NCBI GenBank assembly: GCA_965213905.1
Contig: OZ243922.1
Location: 124,001 to 188,000 of the forward strand
Reading direction: 5' to 3'
Length of the DNA: 64,000 nt
From: SIRX01 sp965213905
GTDB lineage: Bacteria > Actinomycetota > Rubrobacteria > Rubrobacterales > Rubrobacteraceae
Shown here: one piece after another, positions 40,790 through 49,804 of the stretch
How positions within the stretch are numbered: the first letter of the stretch is position 1
Layout of the letters: each line of letters opens with the position of its first letter
The notes under the pieces: generated by a model
What the model was told of the DNA's origin: nothing
Databases searched by the model: none
What the model saw: the letters and a program-made list of their open reading frames with translations, nothing else
Position numbers and translations under genes: made by a program

Positions 40790-42097
40790 TTATACTTTGT
40801 AGTCCGCGTATCGACCTATGAGGTGGGACGGTATGGTAACGTCGACAAGTACGCCACCTTCGGTGTCTTTGTGGTGGTGGACCTTGGCCTCACCGTACAG
40901 GAGGTTTAGCTCTCCGTATTCACTGTACGGTAGCACCATCTGAATTCGCACGCTCCATTTGAGGATGGCTTTTTGGATGGCGTCGGTGAGCCGCTCTGTA
41001 CCCTGGCGGGCGCTTATCATGACGGCGTTTGGGTATAGCCTTTCGAGCTTTCTCAGGGAGGTGTCGTCGAGGAGATCCACTTTATTGAGACACAGAATAT
41101 CCTCGTTTACCCTCGTTTGTTCCCGGCCTCGTTTGCCCCGTTTGTCCTGGTTGCCGTTTCCGAGGTCTTTGCTAAGGTCTTTGAGGGTTTGCTCAACGGT
41201 TTCTATCTCTTCGGAGAGGTGAGGGCTCGAAGAATCGGCGCAGAGTACCCGAAGGTCGTGGTCGTGCGCGGCTTGTAGGGTGCTGGAGAAGGAGTGGACT
41301 AGCTGGGTAGGCAATTTCCGTATAAAGCCCACCGTGTCCGTCACCACGAAGTTGGACCCGCCGGCGCCACTACCGGAGCCGTTATCAGGAGAGCCGTCGC
41401 CGGAGACCCGTCTGGTGGTGGTTTCGAGGGTTTCGAATAAACGGTCCGCTGTGGGCCTTTGCGTGCCGCTCATGGAGTTCAAAATGGTCGTCTTCCCGGC
41501 GTTCGTGTATCCTACCAGCGCCACGGTAGGGTCTACACTATTCTTTAGACGGTTGCCCCTGATGGTGCGAGACCTCTCATCGTCCGAGAGCTTGCGGTTT
41601 ATAGTCTTGATGCGGTTTCTTATGGCACGTCGGTCGTACTCCAGCTGCTGCTCACCGGGACCGCGGGTGATCCTGCCACCCCCGGCACCGCCGCCCAGGC
41701 GGCTGAATGCGGGGTTCTGCCCTTTTATCCTCGGTAGACGATACTCAAGGTCTGCGAGTTCGACTTCCAAACGGCTCGAAGAGTCCCTGGCGTGAGACTC
41801 AAATATCTTTATTATGAGCTCGGTTCTGTCTACCACGGAGGCCCCGGAGTCTTTCTCCAGTATTCTGGCCTGCGAGGAAGTCAACTCGTCGTCGGTAATA
41901 ACGACATCAGCCCCCAGGTCACCGACCATCTGTCCGAGCTCCCGCCTCTTACCTTTTCCAAGGTACCCCGCGCCGTCCCGACGCTGCTGGTGCAAACTAC
42001 CCAGAACCAGTATGCCAAGCGTCTCCGAAAGCCGGGAAAGTTCCCCGAGGTATACCTCATCCCCGGCCCCTACCAATATGCCCCCGACTACTTCCAT
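40790..42097 (-). CDS. hflX: GTPase HflX (ribosome rescue / splitting factor)
   Basis: The 435-residue protein has the HflX N-terminal domain (LGLL-type LETLGILVLGSLHQQRRDGAGYLGKGKRRELG at about 22-60), the coiled GGGAGGGRITRGPGEQQLEYDRRAIRNRI linker and a GTPase domain: G1 GYTNAGKTT, G3 DTVGFIRKLPTQLVHSF, G4 NKVD. The G3-G4 interval carries a Gly/Ser-rich insert (GDGSPDNGSGSGAGGSN) and a basic insert (NQDKRGKRGREQTRVN) uncommon in the family. HflX binds the 50S subunit and splits stalled ribosomes after heat stress. It lies 27 bp after miaA, the conserved neighbourhood. Confidence 0.95.
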   Translation of the reverse strand: MEVVGGILVGAGDEVYLGELSRLSETLGILVLGSLHQQRRDGAGYLGKGKRRELGQMVGDLGADVVITDDELTSSQARILEKDSGASVVDRTELIIKIFESHARDSSSRLEVELADLEYRLPRIKGQNPAFSRLGGGAGGGRITRGPGEQQLEYDRRAIRNRIKTINRKLSDDERSRTIRGNRLKNSVDPTVALVGYTNAGKTTILNSMSGTQRPTADRLFETLETTTRRVSGDGSPDNGSGSGAGGSNFVVTDTVGFIRKLPTQLVHSFSSTLQAAHDHDLRVLCADSSSPHLSEEIETVEQTLKDLSKDLGNGNQDKRGKRGREQTRVNEDILCLNKVDLLDDTSLRKLERLYPNAVMISARQGTERLTDAIQKAILKWSVRIQMVLPYSEYGELNLLYGEAKVHHHKDTEGGVLVDVTIPSHLIGRYADYKV

Positions 42098-42124
42098 TAC
42101 CTGATTGTATCATGCATAATATGC

Positions 42125-43009
42125 TTACGTTTCAGAACAGAGTTCCCAGGAGCGGGCTTGATTTTTCAGGCTGGGCAGGTCTCTCGGATGTTTTGAAATG
42201 AGGATCCTCGCCCGGCCTTCCAGCACTCCGGCTAGCTTATCGAACCAGCGGATCTGGCGTACCGAGAGCCGTCTGGTCCTTATGAAGATGCGGTGTTCGG
42301 CCTCCTCCTCGGTGAGTTCTTTCTTGATGCAAGCGTGGAGTTCTTTGAAGCCGACGGAGTTTTTGATAGATTGATTTATGTCTTTATACGGGTAGTTTTC
42401 GAGGAGCTTTCTCACCTCTTCGAGTCCAGTCCGGGTTATTACCTTGGACCTCTGCTTTATACGATGTTCCAGGTCTTCTTTCTCCGGCCGCAGGTAGATC
42501 ATGTACGAGTCGTACCTCAGGTTTCCTTCCCAGATGGAGCCTTTTTTCGGGTGGCCGTAGAGCTCCAGTTCCTTCTCCCTGGAGGACCTCCGGCGGTTGT
42601 CCCCACCTTCGGCCGAGGCCTCCGCCAGGCGCCTTATATTTTCTGGGACTTTCGGGCTTATATCTATGTCGAACAGTATGGAGTTAAGGTACATGCCCGT
42701 CCCGGCGTCCAGCACGGGAGGGGCGTCGAAGCGGCCTACTAGTGCGTCCACCAGCACCCTGTGACGGGCCATCGTCCAGTCTTCTAGGGGAGATGCAATG
42801 CCGATCATCTCCGCGGGACGATCCCTAAGTTGGTTGGTCGTTATCGCGAGCCCCGCGTAAACTTGCATGGAGTCTACCGAGATTACCGGTACGTGTGTTC
42901 CGCAGGACCCTGTGAGAGAGCCGGCTATAGCATCCGCCGCCCGGCTTTTTCCAGACGCTGTTGGGCCGCATATTATCAACGCTTTTTTCTCGATTTCTCG
43001 ACTTTTCAA
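42125..43009 (-). CDS. miaA: tRNA dimethylallyltransferase MiaA
   Basis: The 294-residue enzyme has the P-loop ICGPTASGKSRAADAIA, the DSMQVYAGLAITTNQL substrate region (the catalytic Asp in VDSMQVY), a GTGMYLNS segment (usual GGTGLY) and the QIRWFDKL near the C-terminus. It transfers a dimethylallyl group to A37 of tRNAs reading UNN codons, the substrate of MiaB. No ATG is available: the start I accept is TTG 43009, without a clear ribosome site, 30 bp after miaB; low translation or coupling is likely. The middle has an extra SSREKELELYGHPKKGSIWE loop. Confidence 0.93.
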   Translation of the reverse strand: MKSREIEKKALIICGPTASGKSRAADAIAGSLTGSCGTHVPVISVDSMQVYAGLAITTNQLRDRPAEMIGIASPLEDWTMARHRVLVDALVGRFDAPPVLDAGTGMYLNSILFDIDISPKVPENIRRLAEASAEGGDNRRRSSREKELELYGHPKKGSIWEGNLRYDSYMIYLRPEKEDLEHRIKQRSKVITRTGLEEVRKLLENYPYKDINQSIKNSVGFKELHACIKKELTEEEAEHRIFIRTRRLSVRQIRWFDKLAGVLEGRARILISKHPRDLPSLKNQARSWELCSET

Positions 43010-43039
43010 TTTCTCAACCGTTGCAGCCTGGCTTTTGCT

Positions 43040-44422
43040 CTAGAAGGTTCTGATCTTGGGGCGGTCGCCCGCGTACAGGGCGTGGGGTCCGGCCGAGGTT
43101 ATCCCGGCGGTGATGTACTCGCCGGGAGATACCAGGGTGTTCCGATACTCCGGAGCTTGGGCATCCAGGTGTACCGTCCTACCTTCCCACGTTTCTCCTA
43201 TGGCCTTCCCGTCACCCGTTTGGCCGTAACGGATGTATACCTCTTTGGTCTTCCCGATCTCCTGCCTGTTTCTGTTGCTGGCGTTTTGTTCTACACCCCT
43301 CAAGACCTGTAGAAACCGCTTCTGGACCAGGTCTTCGGGCACAGAGCCGGCCATTCCTGCGGCTTCCGTACCACTTCTGGGTGAGAACTTGAAGATGTAT
43401 GCCGAGTCGAACTTGCAATCTTCGACCAACTTTAGGGTCTGTTCGTGGTCCTCCTCCGTCTCGCCCGGGTGCCCGACTATTATGTCCGTGCTGAGCGTCC
43501 CTTCCGGAACGTGATCCCGAAAAGTGTCTATCTTTCTCCTATACCTCTCGGCCGTATACCCCCTGTGCATTAGCTTGAGCATCCTGTCTGAGCCGGATTG
43601 GACGGGGAGGTGGAGCCTCTTTACTATCGTGTCCCGCTCCCCTATGGCCTTTAGTGTCCGATCTTCCATGTTGGAGGGGTGGCTCGTGGTAAACCAGACC
43701 CTCGGCGCCACCTCAGAAACTTTCTCCAGCAGATCGCAGAACCTCTCACCTTTCTCCCTCCAGGCGTCCACCGTCTGTCCGAGCAACGTTATGTAACTCG
43801 TCCCGCTCCCTACCAGCCGGGACACCTCCTCCAGTATGTTCTCCGAAGATCTGCAAACCATCCTGCCCCTCACGGAAGGAACCACGCAGTAACTACACTG
43901 GTAGTTACACCCGGTCATGATGGTCACAAAGGAACTGTGCTCCCCTTCTTTTCCTGGTAAGTTTGGGGTATAAGTCTCTTTCATAGTCGGTAGGCCGACA
44001 AACTCCGCCAACTCGTAAGTATTATGCGTTCCCAGGACGAGATCTATGTTGTATTGTTTTTGGAGGTCTTTGGATTCTTTCGAGGAGCCTATACATCCGG
44101 TGAGGGCCACTTGTTTTACGCGGCCTTCCCGCTTGAGGCGGCTTAGCTCTCCGAGGTGGCCCCTTACACGGTGTACCGCGTTTTCCCGGACGTAGCAGGT
44201 GTTTAGGACTACGAGATCCGCATCTTCGTAGTTTTGGACTTCGGCGTAGCCGGCATCCCGAACCATTCTCGACATCCTGTCCGAATCGTGGACGTTCATC
44301 TGGCAACCGAAGGTCCGTATGCAGGCGGTTTTTCCGGCTCCCCGGCCTGGTGTATTGGTTACCTGAAGAGGTTTGCGAGAAAGCGAAATAGGCTTGGGAG
44401 GTTGTTGTTGGCTCATGTTCAT
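43040..44422 (-). CDS. miaB: tRNA-2-methylthio-N6-dimethylallyladenosine synthase MiaB
   Basis: The 460-residue radical-SAM methylthiotransferase has an N-terminal UPF0004 domain with auxiliary-cluster cysteines in TFGCQMNVHDSD, VLNTCYVRENA and LTGCIGS, the radical-SAM triad in TGCNYQCSYCVVPSVRG and a C-terminal TRAM domain. It adds a methylthio group to i6A37 made by MiaA. It overlaps the GHKL ATPase gene by 4 bp and is followed by miaA, matching the usual order rny-(...)-miaB-(mutS-mutL)-miaA-hflX of many Gram-positives. The N-terminal 30 residues are a family-unrelated basic leader. Confidence 0.95.
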   Translation of the reverse strand: MNMSQQQPPKPISLSRKPLQVTNTPGRGAGKTACIRTFGCQMNVHDSDRMSRMVRDAGYAEVQNYEDADLVVLNTCYVRENAVHRVRGHLGELSRLKREGRVKQVALTGCIGSSKESKDLQKQYNIDLVLGTHNTYELAEFVGLPTMKETYTPNLPGKEGEHSSFVTIMTGCNYQCSYCVVPSVRGRMVCRSSENILEEVSRLVGSGTSYITLLGQTVDAWREKGERFCDLLEKVSEVAPRVWFTTSHPSNMEDRTLKAIGERDTIVKRLHLPVQSGSDRMLKLMHRGYTAERYRRKIDTFRDHVPEGTLSTDIIVGHPGETEEDHEQTLKLVEDCKFDSAYIFKFSPRSGTEAAGMAGSVPEDLVQKRFLQVLRGVEQNASNRNRQEIGKTKEVYIRYGQTGDGKAIGETWEGRTVHLDAQAPEYRNTLVSPGEYITAGITSAGPHALYAGDRPKIRTF

Positions 44423-45339
44423 CCCTCGTATTCATCCTCGGGTTCATATAGTTCGGCACTCAGGTGTATCCATCCGGCGCGGGATCTGAAGTTCAAGTCC
44501 CCGATTTCCAGGTAGCTCTTTCGTGCGGCCCTTGCGAGAACGGCGGAGATCTCCTGTTTGTCCCTGCGGTCCAGGGTTATACTACCAGAGTCCACCCCCC
44601 GAATTTCCGATCTGGGTTCGCTTCCGGACGTCGTCTGACCCACCATCCCTCTTCCGGGGACCCGGGTAGCAGGTCGAATGTCACCCCGTATCACCCTCTG
44701 CAACGTTCTTGTTGAGAGATTCAAGCCTAACCCCCCTACCCTACCGGCCAAACCCGTCACCCCGGCGCGGCCAGGTTGTTGTATTATGCGGTTTTTTATT
44801 AGTATGGCCAGTATTCGGGCCGGGGATGCGAGGTAAATTTTTGGTTCTTTCGGGTTTTCGGGGCCGGACGTTAGGAAGTTTTGTATCGTGGCTTTGAGGT
44901 TGCTTTTGGACTTTCGGGAGTCGGATTGGAGGAATTTTTCGGGCAGGCCTCCGGTGTCGAAGGTGGCTTTTATGGCCGTGGGGTTCGAGGTACTGGGCAC
45001 TGAGACGGAGGCCGCTTTTTCTCTAATGTGGTGCAGGGAGAGGCCGGAGCGGTAAAGGCCCCGGGTCTTGAGGTGGCCCGTTACGCCGGGTTCGAAAATG
45101 AGGTCTCTGTGGGAGTCTGGGATGCCCCCGCCGTCATCCAGGACGAGTAGGGTCCGGTAGCGGCGTTTATTCAGGACCGTCGCCACGTAAATGTTTCGCG
45201 CGCCGGCGTCTTGGGCGTTGCGTAGCAGTTCCAGTAGTGCGTCCTCTACCGAAGATATCCGCGAGGGGCCCCGGCGCAGGCCTTCCGCACCGGTAAGCCG
45301 CGCGAATCCTGAGCCGAGATCTCGATACGGGCCTTCCAA
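44419..45339 (-). CDS. GHKL-ATPase (HATPase_c) protein at the mutL position
   Basis: The 306-residue protein has a GHKL ATPase fold in its first 130 residues: N-box ALLELLRNAQDAGARNIYVA (Glu and Asn for ATP-Mg), G1 box VLDDGGGIPDSHRDLIFEPG (DxGxG), and a G2-like lid GLYRSGLSLHHIREKA. MutL and gyrase B share this pattern. The rest has no MutL transducer or endonuclease motif I can see and is basic and Gly/Arg-rich. Its start lies 9 bp after... the rny stop on the transcript and its stop overlaps miaB, so it is firmly part of the operon. mutS and mutL stand near miaB in many bacteria, but Actinobacteria generally lack them; whether this is a reduced MutL or an independent ATPase is open. Confidence 0.7.
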   Translation of the reverse strand: MEGPYRDLGSGFARLTGAEGLRRGPSRISSVEDALLELLRNAQDAGARNIYVATVLNKRRYRTLLVLDDGGGIPDSHRDLIFEPGVTGHLKTRGLYRSGLSLHHIREKAASVSVPSTSNPTAIKATFDTGGLPEKFLQSDSRKSKSNLKATIQNFLTSGPENPKEPKIYLASPARILAILIKNRIIQQPGRAGVTGLAGRVGGLGLNLSTRTLQRVIRGDIRPATRVPGRGMVGQTTSGSEPRSEIRGVDSGSITLDRRDKQEISAVLARAARKSYLEIGDLNFRSRAGWIHLSAELYEPEDEYEG

Positions 45340-45348
45340 CCGGGGCCT

Positions 45349-46902
45349 CTAGCGGGCGACCTCGCTCACGCGGCTCTCGCGGATTACGGTCACCTTGATC
45401 TGGCCGGGGTATTCCAGGTCGCTTTCTATTTCTTTTGAGATATCGAAGGCTAGCTTGGCGGCGAAGCGGTCGTCTACCTCGGAGGGTTGCACCATTACGC
45501 GCACCTCGCGGCCGGCTTGTATGGCGTAGGCCTTATCCACACCGCGGTGTGAGGTTGCCAGGTCTTCCAGTGACCGCAGGCGTTCCACGTAGGCCTCGGT
45601 AGTCTCGCGGCGGGCGCCAGGGCGGGCTGCAGAGACGGCGTCGGCCGTCGCGACGAGCACGTCCTCTACGGTTTCCATCTCGATCTCGTGGTGGTGGGCG
45701 CTAATGGCCCGCACCACCTCGTCGGACTCTCCACGCTTTTTGGCGTAGCGGCCGCCTATGATGGCGTGCGTCCCCTCTACCTCGTGGTCTATGGCCTTAC
45801 CGACGTCGTGCAGCAGGCCGGCCCGGCGAGAGATCTTCACGTTCGCGCCGAGCTCTTGCGCCATCATCGCGCAGAGGTTTGCGACCTGAACGGAGTGGGA
45901 CAAGACGTTTTGGCCGTAGGAAGTACGGTATTTGAGGGCTCCGAGGAGCCGCTGAAGGTCCCCGTGCATCCCGCCGCTGATCTTCGCGTCATACAAAGCC
46001 TGGCGGCCGGCGGTCTTCATCTCCTTCTCAACGTCCTTTTTCGCCTTAGAGACGATCTGCTCGATACGGCCGGGATGTATCCTGCCGTCCTCCACGAGCT
46101 TTCCCATGCTCACCCGGGCGATCTCCCGGCGCACCGGGTCGAAGCACGAGATAACGACCGTCTCCGGCGTGTCGTCTATTATTACGTCAACCCCGGTGGC
46201 CGCCTCGAAGGCCCGGATGTTCCTACCCTCCCGGCCGATGATCCGGCCCTTCATATCATCAGAGGGCAATGTAACCGCCTTGACCGTAGACTCCGCCGTG
46301 AGATCCGAAGCAATACGCTCCATCGTGGTGGAAACTATCCTCCGGGCCTCCAAATCGGATTTTTCTTCCGCCTCGATGGTCTTGTCATGAACCATTCGGC
46401 CTAACCTGTCTTCTAGCTCTACTTCAAGGTTAGAGAAAAGGCGCCGTTCGGCCTCGTCCCGGCTCAGCCCGGAGACCTCTTCGAGGGCCTTTAATTGGGA
46501 GCCTTCGCGTTCTTTCAGCTCTTCTTCCCGGCGTCTCAATTCTTCGTCGGTTTCGGAGAGTTTGCGGCGTAGTCCTTCCAGCTCGGATTCCCGGCGGCCG
46601 AGTGCAGAATCCCGGTTATCCAGCCGCTCCTCGATTCGGGCTACTTCGTTCCTGCGGGAGCGGATCTCCGCCTCGGCTTCGTCTTTGACTTTTAGCGCGG
46701 CTTCTTTTGAGGCCAGCTCCGCCTCCCGGCGTGAGTTCTCTACGGTGCGGTTCGCGTCTTCGATAATGGAGCGGGCGTCGGCGCGGGCCTCCGCTTGGCT
46801 CGTTTGCAGGCGGGATTTGCAGGCAAAATAGCCGACGGCGGTACCAACGCCGATGCCAATGGCCAGGCCCACCAGTAAGGCCAAAAGTAAAGAGATGCTC
46901 AT
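45349..46902 (-). CDS. rny: Ribonuclease Y
   Basis: About 517 residues, the family length. One N-terminal membrane helix (SLLLALLVGLAIGIGVGTAVGYF), a long coiled coil (about 35-165), a KH domain with GRIIGREGRNIRAFEAATGVD and an HD domain with the metal pair in HSVQVANLC... and LLHDVGKAIDHEVEGTHAIIG. It initiates mRNA decay at the membrane. I choose ATG 46902 with GGAGG upstream over a TTG five codons earlier. The RNase J, PNPase and NrnA genes of the same RNA-decay machinery lie further upstream in this block. Confidence 0.96.
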   Translation of the reverse strand: MSISLLLALLVGLAIGIGVGTAVGYFACKSRLQTSQAEARADARSIIEDANRTVENSRREAELASKEAALKVKDEAEAEIRSRRNEVARIEERLDNRDSALGRRESELEGLRRKLSETDEELRRREEELKEREGSQLKALEEVSGLSRDEAERRLFSNLEVELEDRLGRMVHDKTIEAEEKSDLEARRIVSTTMERIASDLTAESTVKAVTLPSDDMKGRIIGREGRNIRAFEAATGVDVIIDDTPETVVISCFDPVRREIARVSMGKLVEDGRIHPGRIEQIVSKAKKDVEKEMKTAGRQALYDAKISGGMHGDLQRLLGALKYRTSYGQNVLSHSVQVANLCAMMAQELGANVKISRRAGLLHDVGKAIDHEVEGTHAIIGGRYAKKRGESDEVVRAISAHHHEIEMETVEDVLVATADAVSAARPGARRETTEAYVERLRSLEDLATSHRGVDKAYAIQAGREVRVMVQPSEVDDRFAAKLAFDISKEIESDLEYPGQIKVTVIRESRVSEVAR

Positions 46903-47013
46903 ATATTTTTCCTCCAAGGCGGCCGTCGGGCGCCCCGGCGGAGGACCCGGGAAGGACCCGCCGTAACGCCGCGGTGGCGGCCGTGTTCGCTATGTCTACT
47001 ATCCAGGCCCTGG

Positions 47014-47625
47014 TTATTCTTCGCCACGGTACTCGCGGGCGACCTCGGCGCAGACTTCAACCGAAAAACCCCGGCGCATCAAAAAGCCGTATACCTTACG
47101 CGCCTGGGCGAAAGAGCCTTGTTCGACATTATAACGCCGCCGGGCGGCCTCGAAAGCCGAGTCTCTCTCGGAGCTGCCGGTAAACTCGTTTTCTACGGCG
47201 CTGCGGGCGACCTCCGCGTCTACGCCACCCCGGCGCAGGTCGCCGTATATCCTCTGGGGGCCGTACTTGCGGGCCTTGCCCCGGGTGAAGTTCCGGGCGT
47301 ACTCCGCATCGTCCAGGTATCCGAGCTCTTGTAGACGGCTGACCACAGCCTCGACGGTCTCCTCCAGGTAACCGTGACGCGATAACCTCTGCTGCAGCTC
47401 ACCGAAAGAGCGCGGTCGGTACCCCAAAAGGTTGAGAGACCGCTCCATCGCCAGCGTCCGCTCGCCGGCCACCCGTATTTCGTAGAGTTCCCCGGAAGAA
47501 AGAACGTCCCCCTCCCGCAGGCCGCGCCCGGCCGCCGTCGTGGCGTCTATCTCGGCCCAGAACTCGCCGTCCAGGGAGATCCGGGCTCTCCCCCGCTTTT
47601 CCTTGAGGGCGGTTATTTCCGGCAA
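47014..47625 (-). CDS. recX: Regulatory protein RecX
   Basis: The 203-residue protein has the three helical repeats of RecX: LNLLGYRPRSFGELQQRLSRHGYLEETVEAVVSRLQELGYLDDAEYARNFTR, then KYGPQRIYGDLRRGGVDAEVARSAVENEF, then FAQARKVYGFLMRRGFSVEVCAEVAREY. RecX blocks RecA filament growth. An N-terminal extension of about 55 residues (beta-rich, EKRGRARISLDGEFWAEI) is typical of Gram-positive RecX. It lies 6 bp after recA. Confidence 0.93.
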   Translation of the reverse strand: MPEITALKEKRGRARISLDGEFWAEIDATTAAGRGLREGDVLSSGELYEIRVAGERTLAMERSLNLLGYRPRSFGELQQRLSRHGYLEETVEAVVSRLQELGYLDDAEYARNFTRGKARKYGPQRIYGDLRRGGVDAEVARSAVENEFTGSSERDSAFEAARRRYNVEQGSFAQARKVYGFLMRRGFSVEVCAEVAREYRGEE

Positions 47626-47631
47626 GTATGG

Positions 47632-48702
47632 CTACAGCGCCCGTTCCACGGTCTCCTCTGAAACCCCGTCTTGGGACTTCGCCACCGCGGGCTCACCGTT
47701 TTCTTCGTCGGCTTCTGCGGGTTCGAAGCCGAGTTTTTCGTATATATCGTTCATTATGCGGTTGCGGACGTCGGGGTTTCCCTTCAGAAATTGCTTGGAG
47801 TTTTCGCGGCCCTGTCCCAGGCGTTCGTCCCCGTAGGCAAACCAGGCCCCGCTCTTCTGGACGACGTCGTTCTCTATACCGACGTCCAGGAGGCTGCCCT
47901 CGCGGGAGATACCCTCTCCGTACATGATGTCGAACTCCACTATCTTGAACGGCGGCGCAACCTTATTCTTAACGATCTTGACGCGGGTCTGGTTCCCCAC
48001 CGTGTCGTTGCCGGCCTTGAGCGCCCCGATGCGCCGGATGTCGAGCCTTACGCTGGAGTAGAACTTGAGCGCCCGGCCGCCGGGCGTAGTCTCCGGCGAA
48101 CCGAACATTACCCCGATCTTCTCCCGGAGCTGGTTGATAAAGATGGCCGTGGTACCGGAGCGGTTGAGCGAGCCCGAGAGCTTTCTGAGGGCCTGGCTCA
48201 TGAGGCGGGCTTGCAGCCCCACGTGGGAGTCACCCATCTCACCTTCTATCTCGGCCCTGGGCACGAGGGCCGCCACGGAGTCCACCACCACGACGTCCAG
48301 GGCCCCGGAGCGTATCAGGGTGTCCGCTATCTCAAGGGCCTGTTCGCCGTTGTCCGGCTGGGAGAAGTAGAGGTTCTCCAGGTCTACGCCTATGGCCTGG
48401 GCGTAGGTCGGGTCTAGGGCGTGTTCGGCGTCTATAAACGCCACGAGGCCGTCGGCCTTCTGGGCTTCGGCGATGACGTGGAGGGCGAGTGTCGTCTTAC
48501 CGCTGGACTCGGGGCCGAATATCTCCACTATGCGGCCCCGGGGGATTCCGCCCACGCCCAGCGCGAGGTCGAGGGACAGGGCCCCGGTCGGGATGGAAGG
48601 TACCTTCGGCCGCTCGTCATCCCCCATCTTCATGATGGAGCCCTTGCCGAATTGCCGCTCTATCTGGGTTACCGCGGCGCCGATTGCTTTGCTTTTATCC
48701 AA
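47632..48702 (-). CDS. recA: Recombinase RecA
   Basis: The 356-residue protein has the complete RecA core: GKGSIMKMGDD near the start, Walker A GPESSGKTTLALH, VVVDSVAALVPRAEIEGEMGDSHVGLQARLMSQALRKL and the DNA-binding loops ending in FINQLREKIGVMFGSPETTPGGRALKFY. The start is TTG 48702 with GGAGGG eight bases upstream. It forms filaments on single-stranded DNA for recombination and SOS induction. recX follows directly. Promoter listed separately. The C-terminal acidic tail is of normal type. Confidence 0.97.
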   Translation of the reverse strand: MDKSKAIGAAVTQIERQFGKGSIMKMGDDERPKVPSIPTGALSLDLALGVGGIPRGRIVEIFGPESSGKTTLALHVIAEAQKADGLVAFIDAEHALDPTYAQAIGVDLENLYFSQPDNGEQALEIADTLIRSGALDVVVVDSVAALVPRAEIEGEMGDSHVGLQARLMSQALRKLSGSLNRSGTTAIFINQLREKIGVMFGSPETTPGGRALKFYSSVRLDIRRIGALKAGNDTVGNQTRVKIVKNKVAPPFKIVEFDIMYGEGISREGSLLDVGIENDVVQKSGAWFAYGDERLGQGRENSKQFLKGNPDVRNRIMNDIYEKLGFEPAEADEENGEPAVAKSQDGVSEETVERAL

Positions 48703-48772
48703 GTTGCCCTCCAGGCGTTTTTCTAGTTTGTCGGCGTGGTTTGTCTACCGGCCTGTTACGTTCTACACACCC

Positions 48773-48801
48773 ATTATACTTGAGGCCGGGGCGGCTCCCA
48801 A
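48773..48801 (-). promoter_or_regulatory. recA promoter
   Basis: On the minus strand TTGGGA (48801-48796) and a perfect TATAAT (48778-48773) are 17 bases apart, about 70 bp before the recA start. I did not see a GAAC-N4-GTTC LexA box at the promoter. Confidence 0.75.
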
Positions 48802-48832
48802 CAGGTTGTGACGGGCCCGGTCCCCAATGCTT

Positions 48833-49780
48833 CTACCGCCGGCCTTCGGCGGCTTTCAACTCGAAGTCTTGCAGTTTGGTCTCCCCGGACTCTCCGAGCG
48901 GCCCGTAATCTTGGCCGTTGACTTCCAAGAATACGGCGCCGGCATTCCCGCTCCAGACCGCGATCTTCTGTTCCGCTTCGAAGGTTTGGGTGAACCCCGG
49001 TTCCGCCACTTGCTCGTACGCCACGCTTCCGTCGGTTTGGATGTTTAGCCAGGAAACGTTTCCATCCACCCTTACGGTTACCGTAAGCTGCTCGGGGCCG
49101 GGAGGAGCCGTGGCGCCGGGGTCTTCACCCCCTGGGGTCCGGCTGCCTCCGGTATTATCGGTAGTTTTGCCGGCCAAACCTCCGGGCTTGGAGGCTTCGT
49201 CCTCAGGGGATTCATCGGTCGTCTGGCCCACGTTGGCCCCGGGGTTTTCCGGCCCGGGGTTCGCCGGGGCATCGGGGTCCGGTCCGGACGAAGACTGCAT
49301 TGCCCGCTGCCCGACGGAATAGAGCCCGCCGACACCGATGACCACTACCAGTATCGCAAACGCCAGGCCCCCGACGGCCGCCAACGGAAACGGACGCCGC
49401 CGGGACCGGGATCTCCTGTTGCGGGTAGAACGGGGGACCGTACCCGGGCTGCGGCGCGTGGGGGTCTCGCCGCCGGTCGGCCCGCCACCAACCGGCTGTA
49501 CGCGGTGAGCTTCCCACTGGTTTTTGAGTTCCCGGGATAGCTCGTCTCCGTTGAGGTTCAGGTAGTTTGCGTAAGTCTTCAGGAAACCCTGGGCGTATAC
49601 GGCACCGGGCAAGGCCTCGTAGTCCCCGCGCTCCATCGCCTCCAGGTAGCGCCGCCGGATGTTCGTGGCGTGCTCGACGTCTTCGAACGTGAGGCCCAGG
49701 TCTTGGCGGGCCTGCTTTAGCGTCGGGCCTATCAGAATAGCCCCGTCCTGGCCGTACGAGTTTCTTTGTTCATCGCCCAC
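48833..49780 (-). CDS. RodZ-like protein (HTH + membrane helix + DUF4115)
   Basis: The 315-residue protein has an N-terminal HTH_25 domain (IGPTLKQARQDLGLTFEDVEHATNIRRRYLEAMERGDYEALPGAVYAQGFLKTYANYL, about 17-75), a basic Arg/Ser linker, a transmembrane helix at about 133-155 (FPLAAVGGLAFAILVVVIGVGGL), a Pro/Gly/Asp-rich extracellular linker and a C-terminal DUF4115 beta domain (LTVTVRVDGNVSWLNIQTDG...). RodZ links MreB to the cell-wall machinery; the same architecture occurs in actinobacteria of any shape. It lies between ftsK and recA as in many Gram-positives. Confidence 0.88.
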   Translation of the reverse strand: MGDEQRNSYGQDGAILIGPTLKQARQDLGLTFEDVEHATNIRRRYLEAMERGDYEALPGAVYAQGFLKTYANYLNLNGDELSRELKNQWEAHRVQPVGGGPTGGETPTRRSPGTVPRSTRNRRSRSRRRPFPLAAVGGLAFAILVVVIGVGGLYSVGQRAMQSSSGPDPDAPANPGPENPGANVGQTTDESPEDEASKPGGLAGKTTDNTGGSRTPGGEDPGATAPPGPEQLTVTVRVDGNVSWLNIQTDGSVAYEQVAEPGFTQTFEAEQKIAVWSGNAGAVFLEVNGQDYGPLGESGETKLQDFELKAAEGRR

Positions 49781-49804
49781 TGCGGCCTTTCATACCTCCT
49801 CAAG

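Noticed and set aside
45688..46404. A 238-codon plus-strand frame antisense to rny
   Set aside because: The rny codons beneath are fully conserved; long antisense frames are expected in GC-rich coding DNA.
48700..48800. LexA/SOS box upstream of recA
   Set aside because: I looked for the Gram-positive GAAC-N4-GTTC type and found only a half-site-like GAACGTAAC, so I do not claim it.
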